From Hofstenia miamia (Eukaryota > Xenacoelomorpha > Acoela): a stretch of 64,000 bases of DNA. The notes below the pieces were generated by a model. That model was not told the origin of the DNA, searched no databases, and was given only the letters and a program-made list of their open reading frames with translations. The position numbers and the translations under genes are program-made. The stretch covers positions 574,007-638,006 of the forward strand of contig SCFE01000087.1 in assembly GCA_004352715.1 (NCBI GenBank), in the 5' to 3' direction. This document shows positions 60,129 through 64,000 of this stretch, piece after piece. Numbering within the stretch: the first letter of the stretch is position 1; each line of letters starts with the position of its first letter.

Positions 60129-60466
60129 TACATATATATATGTAAAAGGTAGATTTTAACGCCATCTATCGTGAAAAAAGTTCTTTTTGTAAGTAGCACA
60201 TTACTTCTAAATTTTATACCATAAGCCATTCAATAAATGATATTCAAGGGAGCATTATGCTTACAAAAACATATATTTTATATTATATTTTACATATTTT
60301 TATACTTCATATCTTTATTTCATGTTTATAGCAGTACAACAAATACATATTTATAAAAATATATATAAAAATGATGTACAAATCTACAAACTAAAGATAC
60401 TTAAAATAAATCTAAAAAAAACACAAAATTTACAAATTAAAATGCTTAAATAAAGAAGAGTTAAAC
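59644..60466. other. TA-rich DNA with a mariner-like terminus
   Basis: After a (TA)n run, CAGGGTAGTCCACAAAAATG starts at 59895 following a TA. It resembles a Tc1/mariner-type terminal repeat. The partner end was not located. A second (TA)n run lies at about 60090-60125. Confidence 0.35.
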
Positions 60467-61455
60467 TTAAATTTTTGGCCATGGAATTTTTGAATGCCCG
60501 TATTTACATTGGTTTGTTAACAAATTTTTCTTCAATGGTTCCTTAAATGTTCTTATATTATGTTCTTTTCTTATCTGTAGTGGTAACTTGTTCCAATATT
60601 TACAAACTGTAGGTGTTAAGGCGTCTCTCCAAAACTTATTCACTACTTTTACTCTGCATGCCAATTTATTTGTTCTATTATTTACGCTAACATTGTTGAA
60701 CAAAGGATTTTTTTGTTTAAAAATTTGAAACATTTTTATTAAACTTGCATATATAGTATAATAAATTGGTGATAACATTTTTAATGTTTGCAGAGTTTTT
60801 CCTGTTTGACGTATGTCAATGTTAAACATTGTACATAGTGACCAATTAAATATTCTATTTGTGCACCTTCGCTTATCATTAGATATATTATTCAGAANAA
60901 ACTTGCATATATAATATAATAAATTGGTGATAACATGTTTAATGTTTGCATAGTTTTTCCTGTTTGACGTATGTTGATGTTAAACATTGCACACAGTGAC
61001 CAATTAAATATTCTATTTATGCGCCTTCGTTTATCATTATAGATATATTATTCAGAATTAAGCATGCATACTTAAATTGACTATACACCAGCGCTTCTAC
61101 AATGACCTTGTTTTGAGTAATATTTCTTATGTGTTTTAGATAATGCACTCCACTTGCCATTCTGCTGATTTTCTTATTAACAAACGTAAAATTTCTATCA
61201 ATTTGGACTCCTAAATACGTTACAGAATATGCATTTTTACTGGTGGATTATTTGGAGAAACCTTCAAAGTGATGTTCTTGCTTATGATGTTTAATTTTTT
61301 TGACGTGAAAATGATAAATTGCGTCTTCTCTGTATTCATTGTCAGTTTATTCTGTTTCAAAAAGATCGTGATTTTTTGGATAGCTTCCTCTAGTTTTTGA
61401 CTTGCGATTATTGGATTAGCATGATGGGTGATTACACAAATTTTTATTATCTAAT
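60467..61455 (-). mobile_element. CR1/L2-like LINE 3' half
   Basis: The minus strand reads NKLTMNTEKTQFIIFTSKK at about 61345, then TYLGVQIDRNFTFVNKKISR, the thumb, and FNIDIRQTGKTLQTLKMLSP to KIPWPKI and stop at 60467. The copy is 5'-truncated just after the YADD position. A 157-bp stretch is duplicated around a single N (60898). Confidence 0.75.
60741..61056. repeat. Tandem duplication around a single N
   Basis: 60741-60897 and 60899-61056 are homologous but differ at several sites, for example ATAGTATA versus ATAATATA. N at 60898 marks the junction. Confidence 0.85.
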
Positions 61456-62532
61456 AAAATCAGGCTAAAACATGAAAATAGCAAACACATTTATTTGATA
61501 TTTTCACTACAAAACTTTTTGCGCGCAATCCTTTTATTAAATTTCAATGCAAATTTTAGTAAGAAGATGGCCTTCTCAAACCCAATTTTATATGCTGGTA
61601 ATAAATTTATTTACTTACATTATTTGTAGTTGGGATTGAACAAAATTGAGTTTAAAAATTGAATCCATTTTGTTACAAATAGTATGTTTGAGAGCTTAGA
61701 GAAATATTCTAAAGCTACATGCAAGTTAAGCAAGTTTATTTATCTAAGTTTTTTTTCATATGAAAGGGAAATCTTTACCACAATTCTTCTGTCATTTAAT
61801 GAAAAGCGAATCCGATCTTGTGTTTGATGATACTTAGTCCAAATAAAGGGGCTGTTAAACTACATTTTAAGTCATTCATATTTTGCAAAAAATTCATCTC
61901 AATATTTGTCGAACTTGATTCTCTTCATCTTCTTCTTCAACTGAAACACATTCCTGATAGTTGAATCGGTGACATCATCGATAAATCGATTAATGATAGC
62001 GATAACAATAAAGCGGTATTGTTTTACGCCCTTGCCCACTACAATGGATATTTTTCGAAAACGGAATACTTCACGTGGCAAGTGTGCAAACCAAAGGTGG
62101 AAGTGAGTCAATATTATTTGTCCCGGCGACCAACAGTCTACGTACTATCTCAAAAATTTTCCCGATCCTGTCGCACCTGTAGCTCATGCAGTTTTTTTGC
62201 AAAATCAGCTCAACACGCTCCGCAACTTACACTTGTTTTAACTTGACCTTTAGTCAAATAGTCCGTTACAAAAAATCTAGAAATTGAAAATGTATAGAAA
62301 AACAACAGAATCAATACTAACCAAGTGTTCGTTGAATACAAGCTGTAACACAAACTCATAATATAAATGGAAATTATTCGAAATATTCTGTTTTGCTAGA
62401 TGAGACAAACAGTGTATGTAAACCAACTATCTCAATTACTCCATCTGTAACGAAGATCACGATTATGTTTGCAACTTAATCGTAGCGTTGCTTAAATTTC
62501 ATTTGCTACTGATTTTTATTGTCATTAAGTTA
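61456..62532. other. Unassigned, overlapping open frames
   Basis: At 61899-62250 both strands are open and GC is higher. The minus frame 62231-62079 (AERVELILQKNCMSYRCDRI, then FEIVRRLLVAGTNN) looks protein-like. No splice sites or family support a gene model. Confidence 0.3.
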
Positions 62533-62699
62533 TACCCTGTTTACACATGACATAAGTCAGATCTGTCTCCAATTATCTCAAGACATATGTAGCGTGTAAA
62601 CACCCAAAACATAAGACATACGAACTCTCAAGTAGGGTAATTATAAAACAGATGTCGATCAAATAATTTTGATNTCTTATGTCACGTGTAAACAGGGTA
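62533..62699. mobile_element. 167-bp MITE with 24-bp terminal repeats
   Basis: TACCCTGTTTACACATGACA starts at 62533. The last 24 bases are its complement with one mismatch (23 of 24). The flanking TTA (62530-62532 and 62700-62702) is a 3-bp target duplication, as in PIF/Harbinger elements. An internal partial copy of the repeat (GTGTAAACACCCAAAACATA) lies at about 62600. A single N is at 62674. Confidence 0.8.
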
Positions 62700-64000
62700 T
62701 TAGTAAACATCTATGCAAGGCGGCATAGGACACTATTCTAAGCATATTAACCTGCAGAATTTTCAATGTTAAAGCATAAAATTAATGGAATAAAAATATT
62801 AATTTAAAAGAAATAAACGTTTCCCTTTCATTTTAAATGGAATTTAAATTAGTTTGAAATTTCACACCTGTTCAGAACAAACAGCTCATGAGTGTATGGG
62901 ATGTTGCATCTCCCGCCCAGTTCTATTTTCTTATATGGCTCCATGACGATAATTGAGGTCATAAATTTCATCATAAATATAAATCTCAAGATGCCAGATT
63001 TCCTCATAAAAGTTTGCGCAGAAATCTTCTGGCGAAAATCAATTAAATCTTAATATTCATGGCTGATACTATATTTTGACGATCAAAAATAAAAAAAATG
63101 CTGAAATAATTACAGTGTGTCTGTCAAATTCAAAATCGATACAAATGTAGATCGTTATTTGAAAAACCGGAATCTATAATTTGTAAAGTTGAAGACTTTA
63201 CAGAAAATCACTAAAGGTTTGGTGTGCCAAAATTATCAAGGAATTTCAATTTTGATGGTCAACCAGTGTTTTACATGGAAATGGAGGTTTCCATTCCACT
63301 TCCAATTTATGGAAATGGAAATTGAATGGAAATATATGGAAATTGAATGGAAACATAAATTCAAAAAAAAGTTTAAAAACAACAAAATAAATATAAATCA
63401 TTGAAGTAAATTGTTCCTCATAGTGTTAACAAATTTTTATGCTAAAAGTTCGTTAACATGGACTGGGCTGTGCTGTTTCTTTTATCGGTAAAAGTGCTCC
63501 ATCATCCAATAAACAGGTTTTCACATCCATTTTGTGTTGCAGGTGTAGTATGTAAATTTCTGATAATGAAGGCAAATTGTTGATATAATGCGACTTTCCG
63601 TATTAATTAATAATCAAAGTGACATCATTATGCTTTCTGAAATGAATTTCGGCCTGTCCCAATTGTGGCATCTAATATTCGTTAACAATTTTGGTATGAC
63701 CAATACATCGGTACATTTTTTTTGTGTGTAGCAACAACCCAAATAATTCTTATGTATGACAGTTCACTGCATGAATTTTACCATACATACATGACTTTAA
63801 GTTATTTAATTTTGTTCTCTAAAAGTGTACTTTTATTGTGAACAAGTCTGGAAATGAAATTAACTGAAATAAAAATTTGAAAAAGCCTTGGCTGAGGTCA
63901 AGTTCAAAAGTATTCCAAAAATCTATTATTTCTGGTTTAGCAACTACCAACAATGATAGCACCTATTACCACTGAATTAAATTTTGATTCATCTTATAGT
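62700..64000. other. Unassigned DNA
   Basis: A minus frame at about 63045-62935 (DFCANFYEEIWHLEIYIYDE) follows an acceptor-like CGCCAG but is unassigned. A degenerate GGAAATGGA/GAATGGAAA repeat lies at about 63275-63355. Confidence 0.35.

Noticed and set aside
1-64000. CRISPR arrays, operons, tRNA or rRNA genes
   Set aside because: Repeats here are microsatellites, tandem duplications or transposons. No spaced short direct repeats, tRNA cloverleaf or rRNA-like sequence was recognised by eye.

Overview
The window looks like a metazoan genome: very AT-rich, intron-containing and packed with decayed transposons. Four host loci are legible, all on the minus strand. They are two exons of an EXD2-type 3'-5' exonuclease (15.7-16.9 kb), a small Cys-rich membrane protein with a C-terminal PPxY motif (30.2-31.1 kb), a complete three-exon class A GPCR of 307 residues (42.8-45.7 kb), and two exons of the WAVE-complex subunit NCKAP1/HEM (52.9-53.2 kb). 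The mix of CR1/L2-like, RLE-type-like, gypsy, Tc1, pogo, hAT and Polinton-type sequences suits an invertebrate such as a cnidarian, but the species cannot be fixed from the sequence alone.

Layout. 0-1.8 kb is unassigned DNA with a perfect 23-bp hairpin. 1.8-11.8 kb is a LINE graveyard of at least ten 5'-truncated or rearranged non-LTR copies on both strands. They are joined at (TTA)n tails, and one nearly full-length minus-strand copy (3.6-7.45 kb) carries an SGNH-esterase-like ORF1 end, a 2A-like motif, an endonuclease and a reverse transcriptase. A gap of 1000 N follows, then a Tc1 element (12.8-14.2 kb), more LINE pieces, the EXD2 exons and a pogo-like fragment (17.6-18.2 kb). 20.1-21.6 kb holds a LINE RT scrap and a zinc-knuckle ORF1. 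22.4-27.05 kb holds a minus-strand gypsy remnant containing an exact 1,696-bp tandem duplication split by a single N. A Polinton-type integrase remnant (27.1-27.9 kb) and LINE endonuclease pieces (28.9-29.8 kb) come next.

30-46 kb has less recognisable transposon sequence and carries the small membrane protein and the GPCR, interrupted by an RLE-type-like LINE fragment, two gaps, an 835-bp long-inverted-repeat element (38.7-39.6 kb) and a 195-bp tandem duplication (41.2-41.6 kb). 46-64 kb carries hAT, gypsy and LINE remnants around the NCKAP1 exons, a few candidate exons of unknown genes and a 167-bp MITE.

No operon-like or defence system is visible. The most informative points are the transposon architecture (2A-like start of ORF2, tail-to-tail LINE chaining, inverted duplication), the unusual microswitch residues of the GPCR, and probable assembly duplications marked by single N bases. 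Host gene models are partial except for the GPCR.
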